A stretch of 64,000 nt of DNA, taken from contig NC_058190.1 in assembly GCF_907165205.1 (NCBI RefSeq), positions 38,738,116 through 38,802,115 of the forward strand. The letters run 5' to 3'. The notes beneath the pieces were generated by a model. It was not told the origin of the DNA. It ran no database searches and worked only from the letters and a program-made list of their open reading frames with translations. This stretch comes from Coccinella septempunctata (lineage: Eukaryota; Arthropoda; Insecta; Coleoptera; Coccinellidae). This document shows, piece by piece, positions 12,751 to 25,559 of this stretch. The number at the start of each line of letters is the position of its first letter. Position 1 is the first letter of the stretch. A program made the position numbers and the translations under genes.

Positions 12751-13572
12751 TATATTGTGCTCGATAGAGATAGATACTAATACTATCCTAGATTGCCTGT
12801 TTTAATTCGTTTATTTTATAATCCAGAAACCTTAGAATTGAGAATATCAAGTGAAAATTTTCGAAAAACATAGTTCTTTCATTCCAATATATCTCTAACC
12901 AAAATCACGTCCATATTTAGTATTCACTGGGTGCGTATCCAACGCATCTTCAACATTTCCTCTTATTTGGTCGTTGGATTAGGATAGAAACGATGACATA
13001 CATGAAAATTAACAAAGAGTAGTCATTAAAAATAGAATCCTACTCATGCCGAAAAAAATTCGAATTTATCACCGGAAGAGCAAACTGAAACGTATGGAGT
13101 TGTTGATTGCCCAACTAATTTCAATAGAACAACTAAATTATTTTAATTACTACTGACCGGGACCCAAAATATTCTAATTAGAGATGCTATATTGGTTATA
13201 TCCGGAAAAGAACTCCGGAATACGAAGCGATACATTTTTAATATTTGAATTGCGAATTGAATCTGAGGTTTTTGGTCGGTTAGTCGATCATTATGCCTTT
13301 CTGCTAGTGGAATTTCGAAGTAAGCGGCTACTCATCATGAATTCCTAATTGATATCTACAGGGTGGTGACAAATTCGATTCTCACGAATACTACTTCCAA
13401 ACTATACCAGATAGAAATTCCCTTTATTGACAAAAAAGAAAAAAGTTCTGACTCTGTATAAGTGCTCTAACATGACGTGCCTCAAATCTTCATATCTTCT
13501 TCTGTTATAGATTTATAATAAAAACTGGTAATATTCGATTCTCGAAAATTGTTTATAAATATCTTCATACTA

Positions 13573-13985
13573 GGGCTAACCTGGAAACGGAAATACACAA
13601 CCGTATCAGTTCAGCATCACGGGCATTCTGGAGGCTAAAGGACAGAGTGTTTCAAAATCACGACCTCAATCTGAAGACCAAGAGAGCTGTTTGCAAAGCA
13701 GTGGTCCTCCCAACGCTTCTTTACGGAAGTGAAAGCTGGACTCCCTATAGGCGACACATTAAACAGCTTGAACAAACTCAACAACGTCATCTAAGACAAA
13801 TGATGCACATGACATGGTTCCACAAAGTTTCAAATTCAGAAGTCTTGCAGCGCCCGAGTTGTATAACAATTGAGACTCAAGCAACGAGAGCTCGACTCAG
13901 ATGCAGCGGCCACATTCTTAGGATGCAAGACACAAGTCTCCCCAAAATAGCTCTGTACGGCACATTAGAAGTCTCAGTGTGAAGT
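13573..13985 (+). pseudogene. Non-LTR retrotransposon fragment (C-terminal part of reverse transcriptase ORF)
   Basis: A continuous frame reads NRISSASRAFWRLKDRVF, then TKRAVCKAVVLPTLLYGSES, HIKQLEQTQQRHLRQMM and ARLRCSGHILRMQD. This is the thumb and post-RT region common to insect non-LTR elements (A..AFW.L...V, LLYGSE.W, L...Q.R.LR.I, GH..RM). The catalytic RT motifs are missing, so it is a truncated remnant. It runs straight into the mariner remnant, suggesting one was broken by or joined to the other. Confidence 0.75.
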
Positions 13986-14036
13986 TTGCGGTCAAAGAAG
14001 TAAACCAGAGTTACGCAATAAATTAAAAGAAAGAAA

Positions 14037-15068
14037 ATGTGCACCGAAATGTTGAAAATCGAAAAATTGGAGTATCGAGCCACCATCAAGTACCTGTATT
14101 TAAAAGGGTTAAGAGGTAAGCAGATTTACGAAGATATGCTTAATACCCTTGGTGATCAATGTCCTTCGTATGCGACGGTGAAAAATTTGACTGCAAGCTT
14201 CAAAAGAGGTAAATTTTCCATTGAAGATGATGACCGATCGGGAAGGCCAGTTTCTTCGTCAGTTCCCGAAAATATCGATGCAGTTCATGACATGATTTTA
14301 TCAGACCGTAGAATTGGGCTAAAACGGATATCTGAAGCACTGAAGATTTCATACGAACGCGTTCATCATATAGTTCACGTCAATTCGGGCATGAGAAAAA
14401 TTGCTGCAAAATGGATCCCCAAATGTTTGAATATTGACCAAAACCGTGCAAGGGTAGAAGCATCGCGTTCGATCTGTGCCCGATTTGAAAACGATGTTGA
14501 CTTCTTGAACCGAATTGTTACTATGGATGAGACTTGGATACATTTCTACGATCCAGAAACAAAGCAACAATCGATGGAATGGCGACACTCTGGTTCTCCA
14601 AGACCTAAGAAATTTCGTGTCCAAAAATCTGCTGGTAAAGTTCTTGCTTTAGTTTTTTGGGATTGCCATGGAGTAATCATGATTGATTTTTTGGATAAGG
14701 GTAGAACACTAACCGGAGATTACTATTCGACATTACTGAGCACTCTATGGGAAAAAATTAAAGAGAAAAAACGCGGAAAGCTATCCAAAGGTGTTTTGTT
14801 TTTGCAGGACAACTCCCCTGCACACAAATCTCATGTTTCCATGCAAAAAATTCGTGATTTAGGGTTTGAATTACTGGAACACCCCCCTTATTCACCAGAT
14901 TTGGCTCCATCCGATTAGCATCTCCTTCCTCAACTGAAAAAAAGGTTAAAAGGTCGTGAATTTTCTTCCAACGAGGAGGTTATAAAAGCTGTGGAGGTCT
15001 GGTTTGCAGAGCAAGAAGAAAAAAATTTTTTGAAAGCTCTAGAGACGTTACAAGTTCGCTGTAATTAA
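14037..15068 (+). pseudogene. Mariner transposase (DD34D) with premature stop after the third catalytic Asp
   Basis: Cut-and-paste DNA transposase. From the ATG, 293 aa are open, then TAG at 14917-14919, then the same frame continues HLLPQLKKRLKGREFSSNEE to a normal end RGEYVE near 15093 after a further stop at about 15066. Helix-turn-helix N-terminal region: residues 1-115 (KGLRGKQIYEDML, SGRPVS, ISYERVHHIVH). Catalytic triad: D164 in MDETW, D258 in LQDNSPAH and D293 in YSPDLAPSD, with exactly 34 residues between the last two, so mariner type. The stop replaces the Tyr/Phe that usually follows APSD. A Leu in VKNLTASFKRG sits where family members carry Trp. The right end, near TATATCCTCGTA (15160-15172), resembles a terminal repeat; I find no matching left end, so the copy is probably 5'-truncated and inactive. 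Confidence 0.88.
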
Positions 15069-15399
15069 TGTATCCAATTAAGAGGAGAATATGTTGAGTA
15101 ATAAAATATTTTGACATTGAAATTTTGTTTGGTTCTATAGTAGGTTAAGAATTTTTCAATATATCCTCGTATGTTCTTTGAAAGTGTGGGTTCTGGATTC
15201 TTATCGCTTAATTACATTGGAGTGAAGTGCGCTCAAAAGCCGAGTCCTACAAACTGCTATTCAATGCTATCAATGAACCACCAGCGTAGACCAGCAGGAT
15301 AAACTCTCCATCCCAAGTCGATCTCAACGAAATCCTCACGTCGAATTATGTCATTCCTCCAAATGTTCGAAAAACACAGGCCTAATAAATAAAAAAAAT

Positions 15400-15738
15400 G
15401 TCACGACTCAACACCGCTATCGTTAATAGCCGTGAGAACTCCTTGTTCCGGTCCTGCGTCATAGGATCCGGCATGGAGCCTAGGCAATTGAGCAGGCATG
15501 AGATTGCCGCCAGTTGCCGGGCAGCAGCAGGAACAGAATCAGTTGAGCGGTTCTCGGGTCTAGTCTGTGTGAGCGCGGCGGTCACTGCTCATCCGTCTAT
15601 TATCTCTTCGGATCAGGACAATTCCATTTTCTCATCTTGTAATCGCGCCTTCTACCCGTAGTGCGTTCGGTGTTTATCCACGACAGAATTATCCGAGCGA
15701 AATTCTTGACAACCTGCCAACTACCTGTTGAACGAAGG
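15400..15738 (+). promoter_or_regulatory. GC-richer segment, candidate promoter and non-coding first exon of the transporter gene
   Basis: From about 15390 to 15960 the DNA is visibly richer in G, C and CpG than the AT-rich surroundings. It contains no recognisable protein. A strong donor (CGAAG|GTGAGT) lies at 15738/15739. The next suitable 3' partner downstream on the plus strand is the acceptor before the transporter start exon at 37559, whose first 15 bases are untranslated. I infer a 5' UTR exon ending at 15738 with a first intron of about 21.8 kb. TCAGTT at about 15537 could be an initiator. No transcript evidence. Confidence 0.3.
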
Positions 15739-16584
15739 TGAGTTATCATCTGTTGATGCTGCATGCTCCGGACAAAGCCAGCCCGTTGGGCTGATGCGCT
15801 CGAATCGTCGAGATCTATATCGAAATTCGAAATCCTGCGGCTTCCTATCCCATTAAGGGATATCTGCTGGTCCTCCTGCTGGATGATGCTGAAGCGGTTG
15901 CCATGGTTACCTGCCGTTTCCCTCGCCCTCAGTTGGGACGCGTCTGATTTATATTTTCCCTGAAAGGTCCAGCAAAATTTTCATGGGCTAGATGCAGAAC
16001 GAGAGGAAAAACGCAACTTTTCATGTACTATTTAGGAGTTTGCCGTTCATCCTCTACGCAGGGTGAGGGTAGTCAAGTTTTTTGAATGACAATTAACCCT
16101 TAACTTTTGCTAAAAATTTGAATGATATATATACACTCAAGGAGTGATCGATGTTTTCAAAGTTATCGAAAACATGGCTTTTTCGTAGGGTAGTAATTCA
16201 TTATCTCAAAAAAAAATTACGTCATTGACCTCTAAATACATAAAAAAAAGTAAAAATTCGGATTCAATGTGTTTATCCATTTCATCCCTATGTATTTCTG
16301 GTAAATTGTGGTTGTCATTTAACTCAACTGTCACCCTCCACCCCTGTTGGAAGATGCTTGACAAATTCCTCAATTCTATACAAGGGGAACCAACAGAACT
16401 CGATCGGTCGATAATTCCTAAAATTTTTGGGCTAAGAGAATGATTCAAGCTTTGGCGGAATCAATTCTAATTGGCGCATAAGCTGAAATTATTTTTGACT
16501 TTATAGGGTGAAAGTGGTGAAACATTATACATAATACCCTGCTTTCTCAAATCATTATACCCATTTTTATATCATATTCTGACA

Positions 16585-16844
16585 GCGGGTTTCATAAAAC
16601 TTTGATTGTCCGATCAACGATTTGACAGTTACTCGATTTTTAAAACGAAATCACTGAAACCTTTTCATTTCGGAATATATTGCGGAAGCAGCAATTGAGA
16701 ATAATTAAATGCACGTATGAACATCTTAATTTGATGCGAGAATGATATTCTGAATGACTATAACTGAATTATCGATTGAAAACAAATTGACGTCTATACG
16801 TCAATCAAGCGTTGATTCCCCGATCAAGCTTTATGAAACCCGGG
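16585..16844. mobile_element. Small MITE with GGGTTTCATAAA ends
   Basis: Left end CGGGTTTCATAAAACTTTGA is mirrored by right end TCAAGCTTTATGAAACCCGG. About 260 bp, non-coding. Inner sequences (GATCAACG / CGTTGAT) continue the inverted match. Confidence 0.65.
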
Positions 16845-16909
16845 GTCACCCCGGGTGAATCTACTTGAAATTCTGATTACAAAATACCCCAATTGTCATA
16901 ATTTATCTG

Positions 16910-17310
16910 TGTGCTTTTCGACGTAGGCCATTTTTTCCGACAAATTTCATGGTTATGATGGTTTAAACTAGATATTAGAGATCATATCTTAAATTCGAGA
17001 TAAATGTATGATTTTCGTAATAGAATTTCCGAAGAGTTTTTAAGTCTTCTTACTCTTCTTCCATTTTTCGGACCACTCTACAGGTGGCCATTTGAAAAAA
17101 GTTATTGACAGTTTTTTCACGTAATTTTCGAAAAATTGCAGTGTCTTGCCGACCACTTTCAGAGTGATCCGAAAAACTGAAGAAAACTCTTCGGGAATTC
17201 AATAGAAAAAATTCTACACTTATCCCGAACGGTTTTCAAGATATGATCTCCAGTTAAAATCTTGGTTAAAACCATCATAACAATAAAATGGCTACGTCAA
17301 ACAGGTAGCT
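16910..17310. mobile_element. Inverted-repeat element, ends GACGTAGGCCATTTT
   Basis: The left arm (GACGTAGGCCATTTT, TTATGATGGTTT, GATCATATCTT, GAAGAGTTTT) is inverted in the right arm (AAAACTCTTCGGG, AAGATATGATCTC, AAACCATCATAA, AAATGGCTACGTC). A spacer of roughly 60-80 bp sits near 17100-17160. Non-coding. Confidence 0.65.
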
Positions 17311-18797
17311 TGTGAGATAAGTAGAGTCAATTATCCCAAAATTTGAATCATTCTTATCCGATTGAGCACTGTTGACTCACCCTGTATATTAAAAGTTGCG
17401 TAATTTAAATAGAGATTGGACCTGTTCTAGTACAAAATAGTGAATATACAAAGATATGAATTTGGTGCATTCAGTTTTACTTTGTAAATAACTACATTAC
17501 TACACATTCCAAAATTTATTATATGACAATAGAATGGCATCATGAGGAAAACATTTTTATAATACCTTGCTATTTCCATAACTAGCATAAATATTTCAGT
17601 GGAGATCATAGGGAGACACAAGGGCAAATATGGCTTTCTTTCATGGGGGTAATCACCTTCTATATAAATTTCGAAATATAGTTCACGTGACCAAATATCA
17701 TATGTGGGGGTAAATAGCCCCATTACCCCCCTCGTAAATCCGCCCTTGGGAAGACAAAATATTCACTTCACGCAATGTAGAATTGCAAATTTCTGGAATC
17801 ATTGATGATCACTAAATATAAACAGAATCATCCCAAAACATAGTCCAGGAGTATAGTGAACTTTCTGTCGGCAACTTTGAGATGAAAATAGTTTCAAACT
17901 ACTGGGTTTGACTCTTTGATGAAGAATACCTTTACAAATTTATTTCTGCTCAACTTCTGAAAGCAGAGAGCCAGGAACTAGGAAATTTCAGGGTAGATTG
18001 ATGTTCCGAATGCGTCGGTTGATTTTTTTTATATAAATGGGCAAAATACTCCTAATAGTTTCCGGGTTATTGACATCTTCATGATATTCACTTTCAATTC
18101 GGAAAAATTACCGATGAAATTGAGTTGAAACCCACTCTAGTATGCTGAGCATTTATTGTAGGTAATATTAATGACCCTGATAAATGATAATAATGCAATT
18201 GTAATGAAAAATACGAGACTGAAACAAATAAAAATGAATAGATCCTACAATCATTTGTACCATTGAAGGTAATTGCAAAATTGAGGTGTCACATAACATA
18301 CGTGCCGCAGGATGGCTTCGTTTTCGAGAAAAATCCATTCTAAGAATGTATATTATAGCTACTGCTATGATTATTGTTCCATTTTATTTACTTTTTCAAT
18401 TTCGCCAATTCGTTTATGATTTTTGTCAATTTGAAAGATTTTAATCTTAATTCGAATTGTTCGTTCATGTAATTCATCTTTTTTCGTCGAAAATAGTGTA
18501 TCTTATACCCAGAAATGAAGTATATTTTTAGAGTGGATTTTTCTCGCAAACGGAGTATCCTACGGATATAAGACTGTTATAATTTTTTTTTTGTAGAAAT
18601 CTACCTTCCTACAAGATTTCATATTCAAAATATCTAAAATATTCCAAGAAAAAAAAGATGGTGCATTTTGTCTAGGCCTCCCCATGCACTAGCAGTCACT
18701 GGAACGGTTATTATATTTAATTGTATTTTCAAACACTTTCCTCTATTAGTTTAAGCAAAAATTTAAAATAACTGTCCTCAGAGTCACTCCAACAGTC

Positions 18798-19405
18798 TAT
18801 ACAGGGTAAGTATTTCACTCGTTCAAATATTTTAACAGTAGATTCTTGAGGTCAAAAGAAACACTTTGTTTCCATACCATTTTTGCCGATCCGGCCCTGA
18901 TAAAAAGATATAGCCATTATAAGTTTTACCAATGAGTTGTGCCACCCCTGATAAAACAAAATTACCTTCAGAATAACTAGCTAAATCTGTGCACTAAATA
19001 TCCATGGATTTTTTAAACAGAGTTGTATTCAGCCAAAGTACCCGATTTTCCAAATTTCACATCAGATTAGTCGAAAACGGCGCATTATACGAGGAAATAT
19101 AAAGAATGCTTTTATTTTACAAAACGTTCAAATATTCATGAGATAGCGTCCGGCTTAGTTTCAAGAGATGGATTCTTTGAATTTTTGGTATTTTTATGAC
19201 ATACAAAATGGTCATAATGAGAAAACTGAAAGACGTGGGTGATATTTGTGTTCAAAAAAGATTCATGAAATAAATGAAAAACTATATTGCGAAATGCATT
19301 TCATTCGGTTGAACCGTTTGTGAAATAAAAATGGCAAAAAGTGTTTCTTTTGACCTCGATACCCTACTGTTGAAATATTTGTACGAGTCAAAGACTCACT
19401 CTGCA
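18798..19405. mobile_element. CAGGGTG-ended MITE, family B copy 1
   Basis: Starts TATACAGGGTAAGTATTTC and ends with GACTCACTCTGCA. Arms carry CAACAGTAGATTCTTGAGG-like sequence with AAAAGAAACACTT, inverted at the right as AAGTGTTTCTTTTGACCTC. Interior closely matches copy 2 at 34838-35540 (for example TCAAATATTCAT and GAAGACGTGGGTGATAT). Non-coding. Confidence 0.7.
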
Positions 19406-20857
19406 TTTCTTTATATCGAAAAACGAGCCAGATATAGTTTAATCTGGAATTTTGTCCTATTTTCCGACGTAGAGTATACAAATATTGAATTTTTCCAATA
19501 ATTTTAGGACAGCCTGTATAAAAATTAAGGATATGCTGAAGCAAGGCATACAATTATATCATTTGATTTCACATGGAAAAAATGTAAATAGGTTCGTGCA
19601 TTTAGGATAAATCTATTAAAAACAACCTACTCATTCGTTTCTAGGAATCAGTTTTTTCTACAAGGTATAGTGGCTACTTCAGCTTCTTCAAATATTTGCC
19701 TTTCTGTATTTGTTCAATAGAAAAACTCAAATAGGCATCCGACTGTTTGTAATTTTATAGTTTGTCTATCGATTCTGGAATCAAATAAAAGTGAGGATGA
19801 AAGCGTCTTCTTCAAGGTGAATTCAAAAACCAGTTTACAAAGCAACGCGGTTTGTTGACCCAGAAGGAAAATTATGTTTTCGATAACACAAGGTTTATTT
19901 GTGTCAAGAGGGTGTTCAGTTTGGCTATGAGGAACCGAAGTAGTCGGATATTATGTAATAATAAAAAGGGTTTCCTTATTTTGATATACTTATATCTGGA
20001 TTTATCAATATTTGTTCGAATTGAGTAAACATTTAATTATCTACTGATGTGATACTTCATTTTTCGATTTTTGATCGAATATTTCTACGTTCAAAAAGAA
20101 AAAAATGACATAATATTCTTTCACTCATTATCACAGCAACCTCGATAATATCAATCTGGCATAGAGAAAATTGCTATTCTGAAATAAAAATTGTTTTAAA
20201 TTTCACACCTTACTGACGTTATCATCACCTATTGTACACTTCCTCCTCCTCTTATTTTATAATACAATCCATTTCAATATTTGAATTCAACATCTGAATA
20301 ATATCCAAATCTACTAAAGATATAAATAAAAATAAATCTTCAATTTTTCCAATCTCTCAACATCCTGTATCTGGCTAAACATACACGTTTTCTTCAAGAG
20401 AGCTAGAAATCCTTATTTTCAATTTTATCCTGACTCACCCTGTATATTCTATGAAAGCCAATAAACCTAAGATTAGAGCATTCCCCGTATCATCTTTCAT
20501 AACATGTATTCGTTTATGATGATTACCACATGATGAAAGTTCCAGAAAGGAAATATCAAATGAACTCATTATTATCTGTCTTAAACTGACCGAATTATGA
20601 GCTGATAAGCTAGAAATTAATTTCGTTAATAAATCAGATGCCTGTATGTCGTCATCGCTGAAATGAAATCTGAATTAAAATTTATAAACTTGAAGAAATT
20701 TTGGATCTATTCGTCCTTTCAATTCCAAAGAATTGGTATTCAATCGTTAGAGGTCATATTTCTAATACATATTCAAATGAGCTCAAATCGGGAGTTATAT
20801 TGAATAGACTTGGTTGGACATTTTCCAGTAGTCGCTTTTTACTTCTTTTTACTTTCC

Positions 20858-21910
20858 CTGTAAAGATGGAGAGCCGACGATGCTAAATCGGGATTTACTC
20901 GAGAGTCGTGGAGACTTAGTGGATTTTGAAGATTAGATGGTAGAAAGAAAAAAAGGTTCTATGATGTATGCACTTTCAGCGGTGGCAGGTTCTCAAAGAT
21001 GTAAAAAAAATTGTCAGGTGTACTTGGGCTTCTCAGATTAAGATAGATATGCCCTATACGTGTTCTGATAATAAATTTATGTTAATCTGACAGTTTACGT
21101 GGTGGGGCTGACCGTACGAAAGAGTTGAAAATAGATGGTTAATCTCGGTGTTGAAGACGTTAATCTGACAATAATCAGGGGGGGTTTCTTAATTTGACAG
21201 TTTGAAGATGATAAAAAGGCATTTTTTAAAGATATTTCCGTTCCTGCACCTCTGATCGTTTCTGTATTCATTAGGAAAGTTGTAAATAATAAATTTCTAT
21301 ACAATTTTTGTTTGAAGCAATTTTTCAAACCCTTAACCGTTTTTAAGGCTAGAGGATGATGAAGGCGAGGAGCTTAGCCACACATGCGAAAGGCCAAGGT
21401 CAATGTAGAAACCCAGTCTAAGGTACAATCATTGTATAAAGACCACAGTGGTCTTTATACAATGGTACAATCATCGCCATATATCTCAGAAACGTTCAAA
21501 CATAGAAAAAATTTGTAGAAAATGTTATGTTCTACAACTTTTATATAATGCGAAAACAATTTTAAGCTCTGGATAGGACATAATTGAAAAAAACTGATAT
21601 TTGTGACTTATGGACGTTTTTTTTTGCAAGTTTGGAACCCTCCACACATTTTCGTCACGATTAAATTGTCAGATTAAGAGAATATATTATTTTAAACATG
21701 TAATCAACCACATATATCTTAATCTGACACGCTCGAGTATGTACTATGATCGTTTTTTTTACTATTCTGACAGGCTGTCCGAGACAATTCCCCCTATATA
21801 CAGGTACAATTTTTGGTAAAGGTACTCTACAGGATTCAAGGTATCTCCCCTTTAATCTGACACGCTCGAGTAAATCCCGAATTTCCCTCACAGGCTCTCC
21901 AACTATAAAG
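20858..21910. mobile_element. hAT-like non-autonomous element with 8-bp target-site duplication
   Basis: Element 20866-21902 (1037 bp) flanked by CTGTAAAG (20858-20865) and CTATAAAG (21903-21910), a 7/8 duplication fitting the hAT preference CTnTAnAG. Ends: ATGGAGAGCC at left; the complement of the right end reads TTGGAGAGCC. Just inside, CGGGATTTACTCGAG (left) mirrors CTCGAGTAAATCCCG (right). The motif TTAATCTGACA or its complement recurs in both flanks (about 21034, 21082, 21158, 21187, 21661, 21718, 21850), as expected for subterminal transposase-binding repeats. No transposase ORF. Superfamily assignment is inference. Confidence 0.65.
21431..21463. repeat. 33-bp palindrome with 1-nt centre
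   Basis: Two perfect 16-bp arms (ATTGTATAAAGACCAC and complement) around a single central base, inside the hAT-like element. It could extrude as a cruciform; a role as a target or hairpin is unknown. Confidence 0.8.
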
Positions 21911-23194
21911 CCTACATTCTAAATTTAAAATGATCTTGTACCGAGCGTGAAGCCAAAAATTTCTGTTTTTTGGCTGAAAATTTAGAAATGGTGAGAGCCT
22001 CAAAAAGTTTTTCTTTATGTTGGATGGATTGTTAGGTTATTTTTCCTCGGGGCATTCTAGTAATTTTCTCGATACATTGAGTTGCCATGTAGTATGCTAT
22101 TTTATAAAATTTTCATTATCTCCTGAGATTCGCCTTTAGTAGCATATTGAGATTGATGATACCTTGTAATGAAAATGACCAACAGCAGTGGCGTGTTGTT
22201 ATTGCTAAAATAAAAAAAGTTAATTTCATAAAATTGATATTACCATGGCAACAAATTGTATCCAAAAGTGGCGAAGACATAGACAGGTTTTGACCTAACA
22301 ATCCACTCAGCATGAAAAACCTTATAAGTTGTTAGGCCTTCTACAATTCCCAAATCTTTCACCAAAAACGAAAAATTCTGGCCATTCTGCATCATTCATC
22401 CCCTGTACAACAAGAAGGGATTGAAATTAAAAAAAATACCCTGCGTCCGTTGCATAGAGACAAAAGATTTTACTTCGCATCTTAGGTAGTGTCGAAGTTG
22501 GGGACAATTTTTTAGCGGTCACACTTCATTTGCTATTCATTTTGTATAGTTTCAGTTTGAATCTTTTATTGATATATAACAGTTCATTTTTTTCTAAAAA
22601 TCAGCAAAAGACAATCGGCTTCATAATGAGAAAGTTCAAGAAAAGTCTTGATTAGATATGTTGTTGTTTTTTTATTTTCGATTTGAATGTTAGAATATTC
22701 TGGAAAATTGGGAAATTATGGATTATGAATTATTTTGTAGTGTGGTACCTAACCAAAGTATATGTATCTAATCATTTTTAACAAAAACCGTATCTGCTTC
22801 ATTGAAAAACTGCTGGCCCAAGATTACAACAATCTCGAAGGCGTTATATATACACCTATCCATTTCATGATTATCACAAAAGAAGTATAAATTTGATGCC
22901 AATCGGATAATGTATTATCCCATTATGAAAATTCGCTTTCGACGTATTGTTTTGTTTATGAGCTTTAGAAACGTGAATTATTTCTTATTGGGAAATTGAA
23001 ATTTACTCACTTTGAACATGCAAATTATTCAGAAATTACAATTAGCAACATCGATTCATTATTTGAGAGAGTTTCAAGTAGCGGAATTTGTGGGGAAGCC
23101 TGATCAATTTATACTACGTTAATTAGAAAGTTTATACCCCATCGCACTTTTCGTTTGATGCTATATCATAGGAGGTTTGAAATATAGACTACAG

Positions 23195-23300
23195 TATACA
23201 GAGTGAGTCTTTGACTCGTACGAATAATTCAACAGTAGATTCTTGAGGTCAAAAGAAACACTTTTTTCTTTTACCATTTTACCATCGAAAACAATCGTTA
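23195..23300. mobile_element. Family B MITE fragment (one end only)
   Basis: TATACAGAGTGAGTCTTTGA followed by the CAGTAGATTCTTGAGGTC and AAAAGAAACACTTTT blocks typical of family B. No matching second end downstream, so truncated. Confidence 0.6.
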
Positions 23301-24504
23301 TTTTTTCAAATTGTGTAAATGGTTGTGGCAACATTATTGACCGGCATTTCATATATGCTATCCCTACCTCGTTTTAGTTAAAAACACTTAAAGAAATTCC
23401 TAGCCAACCGCTTACTCTAACAAAAGTGAATGGACGATAAGCATAAAATTTGCAACATTTCGAACACCCGATAGAAGGACGTGATTGAAAAAAACCTACA
23501 GTTTCAAATTCTTCATCACCTCCGATTTTTCCATGTGCATCCCATGATAAATCAAACACTTTTCTTTGGCGTTGAAAAAATCTATAAGAATACAACCGGA
23601 ATTCAATAATTCTTATCTCATTCTCTCGTGTTACTCGTTAGAGGTTAAGTTTGTTTTCGACGACATCCAATATTTGAGTTTCGAGAAAAGTGAAATCATC
23701 TCAGATAATGCTGACAGTTTCTGGGTGATTTATAAGAGAATAAATTCATAATCCGAATCATTATGCAAGGATCCGTCCATCGAAATGGTAAATAAGATTT
23801 GCTAATTAGTTTTTGTAGATAGAATAGGAGATCCCTACCAGGATCGTTTTAAAACCGTTTCCATTAATAATTTATTTTTATTAAACACTTCCTTTGATTT
23901 ACTCTCTCGTTCCCTTTTAGGTTACTACTTTCTGCTCGTTCTATTTACACGGGTCCATATTATGGAGCGTTTGCCGATATATTTCCGCCCTACAAAGGTG
24001 AAAACAATGTAATAATGTGAAATACATCAGTAGGTGTATTAATTTTTCACAATACCTGCTCAGAAAGACTCAAAAATATCAATTCTATCGTTCATAAAAC
24101 TTTTATTCAAATTTGAAAAAAGTGCTCATACAGGTTGCCAATAACCTGAATATAAGAGGTATTTTAGGATATGCCGAGGAATATACAGAGTGTGGATGGC
24201 CTATAACACGTTTCCAGAAAACTGATCATAATTTTGTGCTGAAAATTTGCATGTTGGGGTTTTCGACTATAAACTTTCCCATTAAAATATTCTCAGGTGT
24301 ACTCAGCTCTGGGTTACATCGGAAACAGCCTACTACTCTTTTATTTCAAATGACACACTTATTATATCTTGTGATATGATGTGATTGCAATTTCAACAAC
24401 TATAGCTTGGGTAAAATCTCAATATTACAACCTTTATATTTTTTTATTATTTCAGTCGATTCTACAGAGGAAAAAAGAGGAGGTATTAACTAAATAAACT
24501 GTAC

Positions 24505-25166
24505 TTGGTATTCCTAAATTTGCGGTACAAACGAAAAGGAGATTCCTGAAGTAATTTCAATTAAAAAAGTATCACAAACATGGGACCACAAACGATTCGT
24601 TTTCGAAATACAGTGCGAAAGATTGAAGGTATTCAAGTGAAATTTGGCATAAATATTATAATTGATAGTTCTCACCATGTGACAAGCCAATTTCGATAAC
24701 AATTCTACAGTGTGATATTTTTCCTGGAACACTGTTCCCTGTTTTCCTCCAGAATTTTTTTTTTGCCATGCCACTGTTGATTTTAAAAAATGTAAAAAGA
24801 AGCTTTGTTATACTAACGTTTGGTCTCTTGTAGTTTTGTCGTATTTGCTACCGATTTTTAGAACAAAATTTAGATCTATTTTCCCAAAATCCCCAGAAAA
24901 ATCCAAATTCTCATAAAAACTCAGTTAGTAAGCTGCTGTGGTTAATAAATTCATTGTTAGTTTTGACATATCAAAATAAACTCGTCATTTCTAATAATGA
25001 ATGTGTTTTCACAACTTGTTTTGATACCAATCCAATTCCAACTTTAACACCCTGTATCTCGAAAACGAAACGTTTGCTATCTCACGTTTATAGGACTTTT
25101 TTTCTTGAAATAAGTCAAGGAATCTCCCTTCTTCGTTTATACCTCCAATTCAGGAACACCCAGTAT
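24505..25166. mobile_element. Inverted-repeat MITE, ends near TTGGTATTCCT / GGAACACCCAGTATA
   Basis: The left arm (GGAGATTCCTGAAGTAATTT, CGTTTTCGAAATACAG) is inverted in the right arm (CTGTATCTCGAAAACG, AAGTCAAGGAATCTCC). Central region about 24650-25030. An internal CACCCTGTATCTCG at 25043 belongs to the right arm. Non-coding. Confidence 0.65.
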
Positions 25167-25559
25167 ACCTAATTTCGAAACTTCCATCATCACGGAAAAA
25201 CTAGAAAAAAAGGGAAGACAGCAATTTCAGCGTTATTGAATGAAATATCATTTTCCATTTGTGGTTTCCGGAGGTCACAGACTTATCAAGCAGTTCAGAA
25301 TTGATGTTTTTCATTATTTTAAGTTTTTCCTTGATAACTCTGAAAGTTTTTTTGAGTAAAGGGTTTATTGAGGTAACCACTGGTCTTCATTAACGTAGAA
25401 TTGACTGAAATAATAAATATGTGAGTTGCAGTTTGAAAATCTTGAGTTGTCCAATTTGTCTTGAACTTTTTCTGTTTGTTGAATACCCTAGTGGGTAGTT
25501 TTTCTAATGGAAACATTTAAGGCCCAAAATGCTTCCATAAAAATGAAGAATATATGGTT

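Noticed and set aside
17427..17723. 98-codon minus-strand open frame
   Set aside because: No family similarity seen and no splice or promoter context; probably chance.
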